Positions 40,546 through 40,989 of a stretch of 40,989 nt of DNA are shown piece by piece. The notes beneath the pieces are model-generated. The model searched no databases, was not told the DNA's origin, and was given only the letters and a program-made list of their open reading frames with translations. Position 1 is the stretch's first letter. Every line of letters begins with the position of its first letter. The DNA is from Lyngbya confervoides BDU141951 (GTDB taxonomy: Bacteria; Cyanobacteriota; Cyanobacteriia; Thermosynechococcales; Thermosynechococcaceae). The stretch spans positions 1 through 40,989 of the forward strand of contig NZ_JTHE03000056.1 in NCBI RefSeq assembly GCF_000817775.3, in the 5' to 3' direction. The position numbers were made by a program, and so were the translations under genes.

Positions 40546-40989
40546 AACCGTCCCAGCGGCTTACGCAGCCATCGGGGTTTCAAGGTTACCCAACGGCTGA
40601 GGCACGAGTGATGGAGCCTCTACTCCGAGTCTTTTGGCTCGACATGCCTGGGCTAGATAATCCACAGGATTTCGTTTCTGAATTTTGAGCGAGGTCACCA
40701 CCGTCAGAATCCGCGCCACAAATTGACTGCCCGCTTGCGATTGCGAGCCAAAACTGGTGCGCCGCCAAATCACCGCACTTCTGAGGGCTTGCTCCGCTGC
40801 ATTGTTCGTCGGCTCTATACCTGGGGTTGAGACAAAGGTCCACAAGGCTGATTCAACCTTCAGTAAGTTCCGAACTGTGCGAACTGTTTTGGCCAAGGGA
40901 GTTTTCTCCTTTTGGCCAATCGGCAAAGCCGCTGCCTCTTCTAACTGTGCCTTAAATCCCGCTCTCAACCGTTCCACTGCCGCAATCAA
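40544..40989 (-). mobile_element. IS66-family insertion sequence, right part (runs off the window)
   Basis: The element starts at about 40544 with GTAACCGTCCCAGC, resembling the GTAA-type terminal inverted repeats of IS66, immediately before the stop of the transposase gene. The transposase fragment occupies the rest of the window. The other end and the target duplication are out of view. Insertion is in the GT41 gene. Confidence 0.8.
40561..40989 (-). CDS. tnpC: IS66-family transposase (TnpC), C-terminal part, incomplete at the window edge
   Basis: The visible 142 aa match the end of an IS66 DDE transposase: EPTNNAAEQALRSAVIWRRTSFGSQSQAGSQFVARILTVV, then RNPVDYLAQACRA and PSLVPQP. The Glu in EPTNNAAE is the last catalytic acid. 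The upstream start and the first catalytic residues lie outside the window, so whether this copy is intact cannot be judged; the visible frame has no disruptions. Related tnpA/tnpB helper genes, if present, would lie further right. Confidence 0.9.
   Translation of the reverse strand: MIAAVERLRAGFKAQLEEAAALPIGQKEKTPLAKTVRTVRNLLKVESALWTFVSTPGIEPTNNAAEQALRSAVIWRRTSFGSQSQAGSQFVARILTVVTSLKIQKRNPVDYLAQACRAKRLGVEAPSLVPQPLGNLETPMAA

Overview
This window is chromosomal DNA from a cyanobacterium. The evidence is frequent copies of the HIP1 octamer GCGATCGC (dozens by eye), a moderately GC-rich composition, and cyanobacterial gene types: a QFSTTTKL-type SLH-family outer-membrane porin, a glucosylglycerol-hydrolase-like enzyme, a very long GH15/phosphorylase-kinase-like protein, a kinase with tandem SH3b repeats, and an RppA-like response regulator. 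I cannot name the genus.

Layout. 1-130: the 3' part of a 5S rRNA gene and its intrinsic terminator, the end of an rRNA operon on +. 189-2397 (+): queG (tRNA queuosine) and a GT4 glycosyltransferase. 2394-3947: a cupin gene divergent from a LysR regulator. 4002-6828 (-): a possible 44-aa small ORF, a Ser/Thr kinase with two SH3b repeats, and S-adenosylmethionine decarboxylase with its own terminator. 7025-10132: a photolyase/cryptochrome of the FeS-BCP clade (+) facing an M17 aminopeptidase (-). A remnant of an IS200/IS605 tnpB and its right end is wedged between them and supplies both stop codons. 10147-13227 (-): gcvP, upstream of the aminopeptidase in an apparent operon. 13323-16358: a DUF427 gene, a coiled-coil hypothetical, a porin with an eroded SLH domain and a 3-methyladenine DNA glycosylase. 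16355-22023 (-): the giant GH15-like protein and a Wzc-type BY-kinase for polysaccharide export. 22368-27798: an EamA transporter (+), then on - HpnB-like GT2, response regulator, mutL and a 2TM protein. 28208-31393 (+): WecG/TagA transferase, ftsE, ftsX and a small secreted or lipoprotein. 31454-32850 (-): a secreted hypothetical and cysteine synthase. 33067: a CAU tRNA preceded by an orphan terminator-like hairpin. 33151-38246: MFS sugar transporter and SDR (-), DoxX (+), and a glucosylglycerol-hydrolase-like enzyme (-). 38567-40989: an FkbM methyltransferase with a helical-repeat N-terminus, followed by a GT41 (SPINDLY-like) glycosyltransferase cut by an IS66-family element that runs off the right edge.

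Theme. Most of the window is housekeeping: tRNA and DNA repair, glycine cleavage, polyamine and cysteine synthesis. Mixed in are cell-envelope and glycan genes (GT4, BY-kinase, WecG, HpnB, FtsEX, porin, FkbM/GT41) and a possible compatible-solute group around 33-38 kb. I found no CRISPR array, prophage or complete defence island. The strongest oddities are the fossil IS605 fragment that re-terminates two convergent genes, a photolyase that appears to have lost most of its iron-sulfur cysteines, an orphan terminator before the tRNA, a candidate small protein, and the insertion-broken GT41.
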